In this document: piece after piece, positions 1 through 10,909 of the stretch
Numbering within the stretch: position 1 is the first letter of the stretch
Layout of the letters: each line of letters opens with the position of its first letter
From: Desulfovibrio aminophilus DSM 12254
Lineage (GTDB): Bacteria > Desulfobacterota > Desulfovibrionia > Desulfovibrionales > Desulfovibrionaceae
Assembly: GCF_000422565.1 (NCBI RefSeq)
Contig: NZ_AUMA01000003.1
Span: 186,001 to 250,000 of the forward strand
Direction: 5' to 3'
DNA: 64,000 nucleotides
The notes under the pieces: generated by a model
Seen by the model: only the letters and a program-made list of their open reading frames with translations
Databases searched by the model: none
Told to the model about the DNA's origin: nothing
Program-made: the position numbers and the translations under genes

Positions 1-369
1 GATTATCAGGCCAACACCATCACGGCCTACAAGAACGTGACCGTGAATGAGCCTTTTTTCCAGGGACATTTTCCCGGCCTGCCGGTGATGCCCGGGGTGC
101 TCATCCTGGAAGCCCTGGCCCAGGCCGGTGGGCTTTTCGTGATGTCTCACCCCGACCTGGATCTGAACGGGAAACTTTTTCTCTTCGCCAGCGCCGACAA
201 AGTGAAATTCCGCCGCCCGGTGGTTCCTGGGGACCAACTGTTCCTGCATGTGAGCGACTTCCGGCGGAAGATGAACCTCTGGAAGATGTCGGCCGTAGCC
301 AAGGTGGGCGGGGAGACGGCGGCTGCGGGAGAGTTTTCCGCGGCCATGGTCAACAAGGAGAATTTTTAG
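1..369 (+). CDS. fabZ: 3-hydroxyacyl-ACP dehydratase FabZ (5' end cut by window)
   Basis: Dehydrates (3R)-hydroxyacyl-ACP to trans-2-enoyl-ACP in fatty acid elongation, in the cytoplasm. The reading frame is open from base 1, so the start lies outside the window; a GTG at 37 is internal. The hot-dog fold signature is clear: the [12 protein letters not shown] motif carries the catalytic His, and the Glu of [11 protein letters not shown] follows 14 residues later, as in other FabZ proteins. The stop codon overlaps the lpxA GTG start by one base (TAGTG), which indicates translational coupling. FabZ beside LpxA is a standard arrangement because both draw on the 3-hydroxyacyl-ACP pool. Confidence 0.96.
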   Translation, partial: DYQANTITAYKNVTVNEPFFQGHFPGLPVMPGVLILEALAQAGGLFVMSHPDLDLNGKLFLFASADKVKFRRPVVPGDQLFLHVSDFRRKMNLWKMSAVAKVGGETAAAGEFSAAMVNKENF

Positions 370-1178
370 TGGCCAGGAACATCCATCCCACGGCGATCAT
401 CGACAAGTCCGCCAAGGTGGGCGAGGGCACGGTCATCGGCCCGTATGTCGTCGTCGACGCGGACGTGGTCATCGGCGAGAACTGCCGCATTGAGCCCTTC
501 GTACACATCAAGCGGTTCGTGAGCATGGGGTCGGGCAACCATATCCATTCCAACGCCTGCATCGGTGGTGAGCCCCAACATCTGGGATTTCGCGGTGAAG
601 ACACCCTGGTGGAGATCGGCGACAACAACATCATCCGCGAGAGCGTGACCATCCACCGCGGTACGGCTCAGGGCCGCGGCAAGACCATTCTGGGATCCAA
701 CTGCCTGCTTATGGCGTATGCCCACATCGCGCATGACTGCGTGGTGGGCAACAAGGTCATCCTGGCCAACTCCGTGAACTTGGCGGGTCACGTGGAGGTG
801 GGCGACTGCGTCGTGGTCAGCGGCATGGCCGCTGTCCAGCAATGGATCAAGATCGGCGAGTACGCCTTCCTCGGCGGCGCGAGCGGCTACAACCTGGACA
901 TCCCGCCCTACATGTTGGCCCACGGTGTGCGTGGTAAGCTTTTCGGGCCCAATCTCATCGGCCTCAAACGCCACGGGTTCACGGCCGAAGCCTGCCAGGA
1001 GCTGAAGAAGGCCTATCGGATCATCTTCCGTTCCGGTCTCGGCAAGGAGGACGCCCTGGCGCGCGTGGAAGCCGAACTGCCCGATATCCCCGAGGTCGCC
1101 CGGCTGGTGGCCTTCATACGGGAAAGCAAGAACGGCGTCGCCCCGGCGTCGGCCAGCAAGAACGGCAACGGAGAATAA
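369..1178 (+). CDS. lpxA: UDP-N-acetylglucosamine O-acyltransferase LpxA
   Basis: First step of lipid A synthesis: transfers a 3-hydroxyacyl chain from ACP to the 3-OH of UDP-GlcNAc. The 269 residues are about the usual family length. The first ~190 residues form a left-handed beta helix of hexapeptide repeats (VIGPYV, VIGENC and similar); the C-terminal ~75 residues are the helical domain. The catalytic His is H122 in AHIAHDC, equivalent to E. coli H125. It starts at a GTG overlapping the fabZ stop. It is followed 17 bases later by lpxI, so the gene set indicates an outer membrane with lipopolysaccharide. Confidence 0.96.
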   Translation: MARNIHPTAIIDKSAKVGEGTVIGPYVVVDADVVIGENCRIEPFVHIKRFVSMGSGNHIHSNACIGGEPQHLGFRGEDTLVEIGDNNIIRESVTIHRGTAQGRGKTILGSNCLLMAYAHIAHDCVVGNKVILANSVNLAGHVEVGDCVVVSGMAAVQQWIKIGEYAFLGGASGYNLDIPPYMLAHGVRGKLFGPNLIGLKRHGFTAEACQELKKAYRIIFRSGLGKEDALARVEAELPDIPEVARLVAFIRESKNGVAPASASKNGNGE

Positions 1179-1195
1179 CCGATCGCGGAGGGACC

Positions 1196-2041
1196 ATGAC
1201 CGAGACCCCGGCAGTCATCGGCCTCATTGCCGGCGGCCGTCAATACCCTCTGCTCGTGGCCCAGGGCGTCAAGGCCGCCGGGCATCCCCTGGTGGCGGTC
1301 GGATTCACCGGGCATTCCAACATGGACGTCGCCGGGCTGGCCGACGAGTTTCGCGAGATGAAACTCGGCCAGCTCGGCAAACTCATCGATTTCTTCAAAC
1401 AGCACGGCGTACGTCGCGTGATCATGGCCGGGACCATCAACAAGCCCAAGGCCATGGACATCCGTCATCTGGACATGCGCGCTCTGAAGCTCGTGTTCAG
1501 GCGCAAGGACAAGGGCGATGACGCGTTGCTGCGGGCCCTGGCCGGTGAATTCGAGACCGAGGGCATGACCGTGGTTCCGGCCCACGTTTTTCTGCCCGAC
1601 CTGCTCACTCCTGAAGGAGTCCTTTCCCGTCGCGCCCCGGATGAACGGGAGATGTCGGATGCGCGCTTCGCCATTGAGGTGGCCCGTGCGTTGGGGCGGT
1701 TGGACATCGGCCAATGCGTGGTGGTGCGCGAGGGCATCGTCAGCGCCGTTGAGGCGCTGGAGGGCACGGACGAAACCGTACGCCGGGGTTGCGCCCTGGG
1801 CGGACCCGGTTGCGTGGTGGCCAAGGTCTTCAAACCCGGTCAGGAAGACCGCGTGGATCTGCCGAGCATCGGCCCGGACACCCTGAGGATCATGGCTCAG
1901 GGGGGCGCGAGCTGCCTCGTCGTGGAGGCGGGCAAGAGCCTGTTTTTCGACCGCGAGGCCGCCTTGGCCGAAGCCGACCGGGCGGGCATCGCTGTCTATG
2001 GTTTTCCCGGGGCCAGGGATGAGACCCCGGGTTCCTGCTGA
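1196..2041 (+). CDS. lpxI: UDP-2,3-diacylglucosamine pyrophosphatase LpxI (DUF1009)
   Basis: Hydrolyses UDP-2,3-diacylglucosamine to lipid X plus UMP in lipid A synthesis. It is the non-homologous replacement for LpxH found in many alpha- and deltaproteobacteria. The 281 residues match the family in length. Recognisable parts are an N-terminal IGLIAGGRQYPLL segment, a central RALGRLDIGQCVVVREGIV stretch, and a C-terminal GGASCLVVEAG segment. The ATG has a good ribosome site (GGAGGG, six bases upstream). It lies directly behind lpxA, as in genomes where LpxI was characterised. The assignment rests on family sequence plus context. Confidence 0.92.
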   Translation: MTETPAVIGLIAGGRQYPLLVAQGVKAAGHPLVAVGFTGHSNMDVAGLADEFREMKLGQLGKLIDFFKQHGVRRVIMAGTINKPKAMDIRHLDMRALKLVFRRKDKGDDALLRALAGEFETEGMTVVPAHVFLPDLLTPEGVLSRRAPDEREMSDARFAIEVARALGRLDIGQCVVVREGIVSAVEALEGTDETVRRGCALGGPGCVVAKVFKPGQEDRVDLPSIGPDTLRIMAQGGASCLVVEAGKSLFFDREAALAEADRAGIAVYGFPGARDETPGSC

Positions 2042-2074
2042 CATGGAGGTCCGGCGGCCCACCGGAGCGTTTTC

Positions 2075-5000
2075 ATGACCATGTTTCTGCGCGGCCTGCG
2101 CATCCTGATCGCGAGTCTTCTCTTTCTCGGCGTTTTGACCGGGGGGGGGCTTTTCCTCCTTTCCCGACATCTGGATTCCCCCGCCTTCCGTGAACGCCTC
2201 GCCGCCGAACTGCGGGCGCTTACCGGCCGCCCGGTCCTTCTGGGCGGGGATTTGCGCGTGACGGTCTTTCCCGTGCTCGGGGTGGAAGCCAAGCGCATCA
2301 GTCTGGGCAGTCCGGAGGATTTCGGAGACGTGCCCTTCGCCACGGCCGACAGACTGGTCGTGGGTCTCGGTTTGCGCCCTCTCTGGGAGCGGAGGTTGGA
2401 CCTGAGCACCGTGATGCTGGACGGGGTCGCCGTGAACCTCGTGCGTCTGCCCGGCGGCCGGGGAAACTGGGAAGACTGGGGGGGGGCCTCTGTTGCTGAG
2501 GATTCCGCCGCGACGTCCTCGGGCACACCTTCGGTCTTGTCCTCCTTGCCCGCCTTCGTGGTGCGTGGTTTGGCGGTTTCCGATGCCACCGTGCGCTTCG
2601 AGGATCGCGAGAGCGGCGAGGCCGTGGTTCTCAACGGCCTGAGTCTGCGCACGGGAGCCTTCACCCTGGGACAGCCCGTGGCCTTCAGCCTGCTGGCCGA
2701 CCTCGACTGGGAGGGCATGGGCCTGGACGCCCGCGCCCAACTGTCGGGCAAGATGAACACCGACTTCGAGGCTGAAAGCGGAGCCTTGTTCCAGGAAGCC
2801 GTCTTGCAGCTGGACGTGGCGGGTGGGCCGCTGCCCAAGGGGGCCAGGGCGGTTCTGCTGGCCGACCTGGACTTCGACTACCGTCTGGGCAGTCTTTCCC
2901 TGCACGATTTTCGGATGAAGACCTTGGGCCTGCAACTGGCCGGAAACGTCACGGGAAAGGATTTGTATGCCGCTCCCACCTTGGTGGGGCACTTCGAGAT
3001 CAAGCCTTTCAACCCCCGCGCCTTCATGGAGCGCAATTTCCCGGACCTGAAGCTCAGGCGCGGCGACACGCTGAAGAACGCCTCGTTCAGCGCCGAGATC
3101 AAGGGTGACGCCACGTCCCTGGCCCTCACGGACATGGTCCTGGCTCTGGACGACACCCGCGTGACGGGTTCGTTGACCCAGAAGGGTTTCGCCCATCCCC
3201 GCTACGACTTTGATCTGAACGCCAACACCTTGGATCTGGAACGCTACAGTGGACTCTGGGAGGAGAAGGGTGGGGAGCGCAAGGGCGTCCAGACCGACAA
3301 GACGGAGACGGCAACCTCGGCGGGCGCGCCGTTTTTGCTGCTCCTGAAGCATCACGTCCAGGGCCGTCTGGCCCTTGGGGCGTTCCGCGCCCAAGGAATC
3401 CAGGCCGTCGATTGCCGGCTGGAGTTCGCCTCCGGCGATGGTCGGCTGAGTTCCGAACTGAAGACGGCCAAGATGCTGGGCGGGACCGTGTCCGCGGCGC
3501 TTACGGCCCAGTCCCGGAAAAATTCCGGCGTCTCCGATCTGCTGCTTGGCGCGACCCTCCGCGGCGCGGACATCGATCTGAGCCGTGTGCCGTACCTGCC
3601 CGAGCCCCGCTCCTGGCGTTTGAGCGGCAAGGGAACGGTCACGGCGAATCTCGAGCTACCCCTGTCGGACCTGTCGCGGCTGCCCACGGAACGGGAAATC
3701 ATGGCGGCGCTCAAGGCCGAGGCCACGTTGTCGGCCCAGGCCGGCATGTTGAGCCTGGCGGGCAAGGGCCCGGTGGAAAAATACGACTTCAGCACCGCCG
3801 ACGCCATGGTGCGCCTCGGCCCGACGCCTCAGCCCGCGCCGGGGGATGGCTTGGCCGCCAACACCGATATGAGTCTGCGCGTGGTGCGCGCCTCCCCCCG
3901 TCTGACGGCCGGGGTTCAGGTCCAGGGGGTGGTGCTTCTACCCAAGTCCGGCGGAGTGCGGTTGCGCGGCGCGGCGACGAAGATGACCCTGGCCAGCGTG
4001 TTCGGCCGGGGGGAGGAGGTCCGTGTCGATCTGTCCGGCCAGACGGACCTGGACAGCGCCGCCGAAACATTGGCCGTACGGAGCCTGAAGGCCCAAGGCA
4101 TGGGCCTCGGCCTGTCCGCCGATCTGACCGGGACGAAGATTTTCAGCGACGGATACTCCCTCAGCGGCACGGCCGAGTTCCGTCAATTCAACATGCGTCG
4201 GGTGCTCAAGCTGTTCCATCTGCCGCAGCCACGCACCGCCGACCCCGGTGTTCTGGACGAACTCACCGGAACCACGGGCTTCACGCTTACGGCCAATGGC
4301 GTGGCTTGCTCCGACATGAACCTGAGCATGGACGACACGCCGCTCACCGGGCGGGTGGCGGTGACGAATTTCAATACCCCGCGAGTCACGTTCGCCGTAC
4401 AGGCCGGAGCCCTGGACCTGGATCGCTATTTGCCGCCGCGGGCGAAGGGCGACCCCGCCGGGGGGGGCGGGGGCGGAACTCCCGGCAAGGCCAGGGCGCA
4501 TCCCGATCCTCTGCCGTTGGATGTCCTGCGGGCGGTGAACGCCGAAGGCGAGGCCGCGTTCAAGAGCTTCAAGGCCTACAACATCACGCTCAAGAACGTG
4601 AAGCTGGGCCTCAAGGCCGCCGGAGGCGACCTGCGGCTCAAGCCGCTGAGCGGGGCATTTTACGGCGGGCGTCTGGATGGGGGGGTGACCCTCAAGGCCG
4701 ACCCGAAGTCTCTGGCCGCTTCCCTGAATTTGGAAGCCCGGGAGTTTCAGAGCGGCCCCTTTCTGCAAGACGCCATTGAAAAGGAATACCTGCGCGGGGC
4801 CACGAACCTTTCCTTGGGTTTGACCGCCTTCGGCGCCACGGACACGGACTTGCTGCGTACCCTGGGAGGTTCCGTGAAGCTTGAGATGGGCGAAGGATCC
4901 TACCGGCTTTTCGGCCTGGGAACCGCGTCGGACAGCGCCGCCCGCACCAGTTTCAACAGCCTTGAAGCCTCCTTCAAGGTCCACCAGGGAGTCTTCTCCA

Positions 5001-5254
5001 CCAACGACTTCGCCATGCGGGGATCGCTGGTCTCGGCCACGGGCAAGGGGCAGTTCAGTCTGGCCGAGGAAACCATCGAGATGACGATCAACGCCACCCT
5101 GGTTGCCACGCCGAACGTGCCCATCCGGGTCTACGGCGACCTCTATGACCCGAGCTTCGCCTTGCCGCCGGTGAAGCTCCTGAACAACACCGTGCAGGAT
5201 CTTCTCGGAGTTCCCGCCAAGTCTCTCAAGCTGCTCAAGGATCTTGTCTTCTGA
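2075..5254 (+). CDS. AsmA-family membrane-anchored envelope protein
   Basis: Large (1059 residues) inner-membrane-anchored periplasmic protein. One N-terminal membrane segment (about residues 8-28) is followed by a long beta-rich region. The opening after the anchor (LAAELRALTGRPVLLGGDLRV) is typical of AsmA proteins. The C-terminal part (about 830-1059) holds the conserved AsmA domain, including a GGRLDGGVTL-type turn. AsmA/TamB-like proteins are thought to form lipid-conducting bridges between membranes; which lipid this one moves is unknown. Position behind the lipid A genes fits an envelope role. Low-complexity Gly/Pro linker near residue 800. Confidence 0.85.
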   Translation: MTMFLRGLRILIASLLFLGVLTGGGLFLLSRHLDSPAFRERLAAELRALTGRPVLLGGDLRVTVFPVLGVEAKRISLGSPEDFGDVPFATADRLVVGLGLRPLWERRLDLSTVMLDGVAVNLVRLPGGRGNWEDWGGASVAEDSAATSSGTPSVLSSLPAFVVRGLAVSDATVRFEDRESGEAVVLNGLSLRTGAFTLGQPVAFSLLADLDWEGMGLDARAQLSGKMNTDFEAESGALFQEAVLQLDVAGGPLPKGARAVLLADLDFDYRLGSLSLHDFRMKTLGLQLAGNVTGKDLYAAPTLVGHFEIKPFNPRAFMERNFPDLKLRRGDTLKNASFSAEIKGDATSLALTDMVLALDDTRVTGSLTQKGFAHPRYDFDLNANTLDLERYSGLWEEKGGERKGVQTDKTETATSAGAPFLLLLKHHVQGRLALGAFRAQGIQAVDCRLEFASGDGRLSSELKTAKMLGGTVSAALTAQSRKNSGVSDLLLGATLRGADIDLSRVPYLPEPRSWRLSGKGTVTANLELPLSDLSRLPTEREIMAALKAEATLSAQAGMLSLAGKGPVEKYDFSTADAMVRLGPTPQPAPGDGLAANTDMSLRVVRASPRLTAGVQVQGVVLLPKSGGVRLRGAATKMTLASVFGRGEEVRVDLSGQTDLDSAAETLAVRSLKAQGMGLGLSADLTGTKIFSDGYSLSGTAEFRQFNMRRVLKLFHLPQPRTADPGVLDELTGTTGFTLTANGVACSDMNLSMDDTPLTGRVAVTNFNTPRVTFAVQAGALDLDRYLPPRAKGDPAGGGGGGTPGKARAHPDPLPLDVLRAVNAEGEAAFKSFKAYNITLKNVKLGLKAAGGDLRLKPLSGAFYGGRLDGGVTLKADPKSLAASLNLEAREFQSGPFLQDAIEKEYLRGATNLSLGLTAFGATDTDLLRTLGGSVKLEMGEGSYRLFGLGTASDSAARTSFNSLEASFKVHQGVFSTNDFAMRGSLVSATGKGQFSLAEETIEMTINATLVATPNVPIRVYGDLYDPSFALPPVKLLNNTVQDLLGVPAKSLKLLKDLVF

Positions 5255-5309
5255 AGCACAGTTGCATCGCGCGTCTGCGTCGGTGTAGAGTCGCCGCAAG
5301 GAGCGGACC

Positions 5310-6716
5310 ATGACCGAAGACTCGGCGGGAACGGGGCTGGACAAAGTCCAGGCCAACCTGAAGCGGCATTTCAACCGGGATATCTGGGTTGGAGCCGGGG
5401 GAGGCTCGGGCGAGGGAGTCTTCGGACGGGCGCTCAACGCGGTTTCGCGCTGGAGCTATCTCGTGGCCAGCGGGTTCTTCGAGAACCAGTGTCTGATCCG
5501 GGCCTCGGCCCTGACCTTCACGACGATCCTGTCCATTGTGCCGTTCCTGGCCGTGGCTTTCGCCATTTCCAAGGGCTTCGGCATGCAGAACACGGAATTC
5601 GTCCGGGGGCTGCTCCTGCGCATCACCGGCGACCGCGCCGAGGTGGTGGAGAAGATTCTGAGCTACATCGCCAACACCAACGTGCGTACCCTGGGCTGGC
5701 TCGGCGTGGCCACCCTCCTGGCCACGGTCTTCTCCATGGTCGGCACGGTGGAGAAGGCCTTCAACACCATCTGGGGGGTGCGTCGGGGGCGTACGCCCTG
5801 GCGCAAGTTCACGGACTTCTTCTCCGTTATCCTGGTCTGCCCGTTGATCATTCTGGTCTCGGCCAGCCTGACCGTCAGCCTGCGCAAGAGCGACATTGTC
5901 CGGGAACTGCTTTCCGTCTCGGTCATCGGCGGGCTGGAAGGCCTCGTGCTCCAGATCGTGCCCGTCCTGCTCATCTCACTGGCCTTCACCTTCGCCTACG
6001 CCTTCATCCCCAACACCCCCGTTCGCCTCTCCGCCGCGGCCGTCGGGGGCTTCGTCGCCGGCGTGCTTTGGCAGTCCGCCCAGTGGGGCTACATCAACTG
6101 GCAGATCGGCGTGACCAAGTACAACGCCATTTACGGCAGTTTCGCCCAGTTGCCGCTGCTCCTGATCTGGCTCTACATCAGCTGGGTCATCGTCCTGCTC
6201 GGGGCGGAAATGGCCCACGCGCAGCAGAACCTGAACACCTTCACCACCCGGCGGTTCCTGGGCCGGGCCAGCCTGGAGGAACGGCAGAAGGTGGCCCTGT
6301 TGCTCATGCTCGTCGCCACCCGGCGCTTTCTCGACGGCGAGGCCCCGGCCGCCATGGGTGAGTTGGCCCGCCGCTTGGCCGTGCCGGTGGAACTGGTGGG
6401 GGATCTCTGCGCGCGTCTGGTCGCCGCCGGGCTCATCGTCCTCGGCGGGGAGAACAGTCGGGCCGAAGTGGCCCTGGCCCTCAATCCCGAGCGCATCCGC
6501 GTCTTCGAGATCCTGGACGCCATGGCGGGTCGCGTCCCCTTCCAGGAACGCTTCGATCTGACGGGCGGGCGCTTCCGTTTCGTGGACGAAACCTTCGACG
6601 CCCTGCGCCACGCGGCCCAGGACAGCCCGGCCAACCTCACCCTGTCGGAATATTCGACCCGGCTTGATCCCGGGAGCGGCGCGGACGCCTCCGCCGAATC
6701 CGTTCCCGAGGCTTGA
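5310..6716 (+). CDS. YihY/BrkB-family inner membrane protein
   Basis: Integral membrane protein of the YihY/virulence-factor-BrkB family, 468 residues. Signature segments include RASALTFTTILSIVPFLAVAF at the first helix, the VEKAFNTIWGV loop, and the C-terminal helix region ending in LGAEMAHAQQN. About six membrane helices lie between residues 45 and 310. The remaining ~150 residues are soluble and look like a winged-helix-like extension (LARRLAVPVELVGDLCARLVAAGLI). Older annotation as ribonuclease BN is wrong for this family, and its biochemical role is unsettled. A good AAGGAG site precedes the ATG. It converges on a minus-strand gene ten bases later. Confidence 0.88.
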   Translation: MTEDSAGTGLDKVQANLKRHFNRDIWVGAGGGSGEGVFGRALNAVSRWSYLVASGFFENQCLIRASALTFTTILSIVPFLAVAFAISKGFGMQNTEFVRGLLLRITGDRAEVVEKILSYIANTNVRTLGWLGVATLLATVFSMVGTVEKAFNTIWGVRRGRTPWRKFTDFFSVILVCPLIILVSASLTVSLRKSDIVRELLSVSVIGGLEGLVLQIVPVLLISLAFTFAYAFIPNTPVRLSAAAVGGFVAGVLWQSAQWGYINWQIGVTKYNAIYGSFAQLPLLLIWLYISWVIVLLGAEMAHAQQNLNTFTTRRFLGRASLEERQKVALLLMLVATRRFLDGEAPAAMGELARRLAVPVELVGDLCARLVAAGLIVLGGENSRAEVALALNPERIRVFEILDAMAGRVPFQERFDLTGGRFRFVDETFDALRHAAQDSPANLTLSEYSTRLDPGSGADASAESVPEA

Positions 6717-6725
6717 TCCGATTGG

Positions 6726-7373
6726 TCAGCGCCCCGGACGTCCCGGGGGATCGCTGGAGCGGAAGGCCCCCCCCAGGAGATAATGGGCGGTCTTGGCCGT
6801 CTCCAAAAGCACGAGCAGGGCCGAGCGCCGGTCCTTCCACCAGCGTTCGGCCAAAGCCTCGCGCGGGTCGGGGCAGGCCAGGATTTCACTTTCGGGAAAG
6901 ATGCGGGAAAAGACCAGCTTGGCCCGGCGGCAGTGGAAGGGGCCGGTCACCAGGAGCAGCGTGCGCGGGGGAGAGGGCAGCGCGCCGCGCAGGGCCTCGG
7001 CCTCCTCCACCGTGCTCACCACGCCGTTGCCGTACAAATGCACCGCCTCCCGGGGTACGCCCTTGAGGGCCAGGGCCTGCTGGACATAGTCCTCCTCGCG
7101 GGTGAAGCGCAGGCCGAGGGCGGGCAGATCCTTGTGCGGGAGAAATTCCACCCGGCTCACATAGAGCGCCGGGGAGAATCCCTGCTTGTAGAGTTCCGCC
7201 CCATAGATGGCGCGTACCGGGTTGCCGCCCAGGAGCACGATGGCGTCCGCCGCCTTGGGCGCGTCGCCGGATTCCATCAGACGTCCCAGGAAGGGAAAAA
7301 CGGCGGCCGCCAGCAGGGTGACGAACAGGGCCAGTCCCCCCAGCACGAGCAGGATTCCCTTCAGCAGCCGCAT
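6726..7373 (-). CDS. YdcF/SanA-like DUF218 membrane protein
   Basis: About 215 residues, with an N-terminal membrane anchor (ILLVLGGLALFVTLLAAAVF) and a DUF218 domain. The ADAIVLLGG strand, the VSTVEEAEALRG segment and LLLVTGPFHCRRA match the family, whose members (YdcF, SanA, ElyC) act in envelope or peptidoglycan-precursor processes. The substrate here is unknown. Two starts are possible: a GTG at 7379 overlapping the tgt stop (GTGA), or the ATG at 7373. The ATG is chosen because GAGAG sits at a suitable distance. The frame stays open upstream only because it runs out of frame through tgt. Last gene of the nth-tgt unit. Confidence 0.8.
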   Translation of the reverse strand: MRLLKGILLVLGGLALFVTLLAAAVFPFLGRLMESGDAPKAADAIVLLGGNPVRAIYGAELYKQGFSPALYVSRVEFLPHKDLPALGLRFTREEDYVQQALALKGVPREAVHLYGNGVVSTVEEAEALRGALPSPPRTLLLVTGPFHCRRAKLVFSRIFPESEILACPDPREALAERWWKDRRSALLVLLETAKTAHYLLGGAFRSSDPPGRPGR

Positions 7374-7375
7374 GT

Positions 7376-9144
<1,769 letters not shown>

Positions 9145-9201
9145 GCCGGGGTGGTAGCATCTCACGGCCCGGGGCTCAAGGCTCGACGAGGCACTTTTCC
9201 G

Positions 9202-9252
9202 TTGCAATGGAGCGCGAAGATTGTATCTTGGCTTCAGCGCGCGGCGCTTTTT
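9202..9252 (+). promoter_or_regulatory. Candidate promoter and leader hairpin of the cytochrome gene
   Basis: A possible -35 TTGCAA (9202-9207) and -10 TATCTT (9224-9229) are 16 bases apart, four of six matches each. The predicted start falls at about 9236, exactly where a perfect five-base stem AGCGC/GCGCT (9236-9248, loop GCG) begins; five Ts follow. The hairpin could protect the 5' end or act as a weak terminator. Based on pattern only. Confidence 0.35.
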
Positions 9253-9265
9253 CCGGAGGAATGAG

Positions 9266-9550
9266 ATGAAACGTCTGATCTGTTTGGTGATCGCCCTCTA
9301 TGCCGGGTTGGTTCTGGCCTCCTTCGGCATGGCCGCGGACGAGGCCAAGGATCTGGTGAACAATACGTGTTCCAACTGCCATTCCATGTCCAGGGTCTGC
9401 GACCGTCTGGGGCGGCTGGATTCGGCCGCATGGTCCGGAATCGTGGCCCGCATGCGCGGGCACGGGGCGTCCCTGGACGCCGGGCAGCAGGATCTGGTGG
9501 CCGAGTACCTCGGCGGCCTCAAGCCGGACAAGGCGACCTTCTGCAACTAG
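9266..9550 (+). CDS. Small periplasmic monohaem c-type cytochrome
   Basis: 94 residues. An N-terminal signal peptide (KRLICLVIALYAGLVLASFGMA) is followed by one CSNCH haem-binding motif soon after the likely cleavage site. The mature protein would be about 71 residues, with Met in VARMRGHGA as the likely sixth haem ligand. Two further cysteines (SRVC and the C-terminal TFCN) could form a disulfide, since the export route would leave them in the periplasm. The ATG at 9266 has a strong CGGAGGA site; an overlapping ATG at 9261 is out of frame. Electron partner unknown. cutA follows after one base. Confidence 0.88.
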   Translation: MKRLICLVIALYAGLVLASFGMAADEAKDLVNNTCSNCHSMSRVCDRLGRLDSAAWSGIVARMRGHGASLDAGQQDLVAEYLGGLKPDKATFCN

Positions 9551-9551
9551 C

Positions 9552-9878
9552 ATGGCCGAGATATTCGTCTACGTCACCTGTGAGAGCCCGGAGCAGGCCG
9601 AGGCCATCGGCGCTGCCTTGGTGGAGCGCAGGCTCTGCGCCTGCGTGAACATCCTGCCCGGTATGCGCTCCCTGTATTGGTGGAAGGGCAAGCTGGAGCG
9701 CGGCGACGAGACCGTGCTCGTGGCCAAGACCCGCGACTCCTTGCTCGACCCTCTCACGGAGGCGATCAAGGCCCTGCATTCCTACGAGGTTCCCTGCGTG
9801 GTGGCCCTGCCCATCCTGGGCGGCAACCCTGATTTTCTGCGTTGGATCGCGGACGAGACGTCTCCGTCCGCCGGATAG
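9552..9878 (+). CDS. cutA: CutA1 divalent-cation tolerance protein
   Basis: 108 residues, the typical CutA1 length. The family forms very stable trimers of ferredoxin-like fold. Visible signatures are VYVTCESPEQAEAIGAALVERRLCACVNILPG near the N terminus, SLYWWKGKLE, and SYEVPCVVALPI near the C terminus. It was named for copper tolerance in E. coli, but the molecular role remains uncertain. The start codon follows the cytochrome stop almost immediately, so the two genes are probably cotranscribed. Whether metal handling links it to the cytochrome is only a guess. Confidence 0.94.
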   Translation: MAEIFVYVTCESPEQAEAIGAALVERRLCACVNILPGMRSLYWWKGKLERGDETVLVAKTRDSLLDPLTEAIKALHSYEVPCVVALPILGGNPDFLRWIADETSPSAG

Positions 9879-9940
9879 GACCGATTCATGGACCGGGGCC
9901 CTTTCCGCGGCCGCCGGAACGCATGCACGATGGAGGACCC

Positions 9941-10876
9941 ATGCGCATACTGGTCTGCGGCTCCCTGGCATTCGACCGCATCATGCCCTTCCCCGGGCGT
10001 TTTTCCGAGCACATCCTGCCGGACAAGATCCACATTCTGAATGTCTGCTTCCTGGTCAACGGAGTGGAGGAGAAGTTCGGCGGCACCGCCGGGAACATCG
10101 CCTACAGCCTGGCGCTGCTGGGTGAGAAGCCTGTCATCGTGGGCTGCGCCGGCAAGGACTTTGGGCCGTATGACGCCTGGCTCGCGAAACTCGGGCTGTC
10201 CCGGGAGGGCATCCGGCGCATCGAGGACGAGCACACCGCCGGAGCCTACATCACCACCGACCTTTCGGACAACCAGATCACCGGCTTCAACCCCGGGGCC
10301 ATGAAGCACCCCTCGAACTTCGATTTCTCCGGCTGCAATCCGTCGGATACCCTGGCGATCATCTCTCCCACCAACGTCACGGACATGATTGAGTATCCCC
10401 GGGCTCTCCGCAAGCTGGGCATTCCCTATATCTTCGACCCGGGCCAGCAGATCCCGGCCCTGTCCGGGCCGGACATGCTCGAGGCCATCACCGGCTCGTT
10501 CATGCTCGTGACCAATGACTACGAACTGGAAATGGTCATGAAGGCCACGGGGCAGAAGCGCGAGGAGCTGAAAGAGCGCACCGTGTTTCTGGTCACCACT
10601 CTGGGCGAGCAGGGCTCCCTGGTGGCTGGAGGCGGCGCCGAGACCCGAGTGCCCGCAGCGCCGGTGGACGCGGCCCTGGACCCCACGGGAGCGGGCGACG
10701 CGTTTCGCGCCGGGCTGCTCAAGGGCTTGGCCCTGGGCAAGGACGTGCCCGAGGCGGCCCGGCTGGGTTCGGTCTGCGCGGCCTATGCCGTGGAGCGCAA
10801 GGGCACCCAGGAGCATACCTTCACCTTCGAGGAGTTCCGCGCCCGCTATCAGGGGATATTCGGCTCCCTGTCCTGA
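9941..10876 (+). CDS. PfkB-family carbohydrate/nucleoside kinase
   Basis: 311-residue ribokinase-fold kinase. The N terminus has GGTAGNIAYSLALLG, the usual substrate-binding signature. The C-terminal anion-hole motif DPTGAGDAFRAG starts at about residue 247, with the catalytic Asp in GAGD near 253. The sequence reads like the adenosine/ribokinase-like group, but substrate cannot be fixed from sequence. The ATG at 9941 is chosen over an in-frame TTG at 9842 because a GGAGGA site lies just upstream and the kinase fold begins right after it. It is followed by an APH-like and an APS-kinase-like gene, forming a three-kinase cluster. Confidence 0.88.
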   Translation: MRILVCGSLAFDRIMPFPGRFSEHILPDKIHILNVCFLVNGVEEKFGGTAGNIAYSLALLGEKPVIVGCAGKDFGPYDAWLAKLGLSREGIRRIEDEHTAGAYITTDLSDNQITGFNPGAMKHPSNFDFSGCNPSDTLAIISPTNVTDMIEYPRALRKLGIPYIFDPGQQIPALSGPDMLEAITGSFMLVTNDYELEMVMKATGQKREELKERTVFLVTTLGEQGSLVAGGGAETRVPAAPVDAALDPTGAGDAFRAGLLKGLALGKDVPEAARLGSVCAAYAVERKGTQEHTFTFEEFRARYQGIFGSLS

Positions 10877-10909
10877 GGCGCGCCGGCCTCCGGCCGGAAA
10901 GGAGGCGTC

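Noticed and set aside
1013-3394. 793-residue minus-strand open frame across lpxA, lpxI and the AsmA gene
   Set aside because: Antisense shadow of GC-rich genes; low-complexity Gln/Gly/His composition and no family motif.
6716-6726. Pseudogene or frameshift at the YihY/YdcF junction
   Set aside because: Simple convergent ends with intact stops on both strands.
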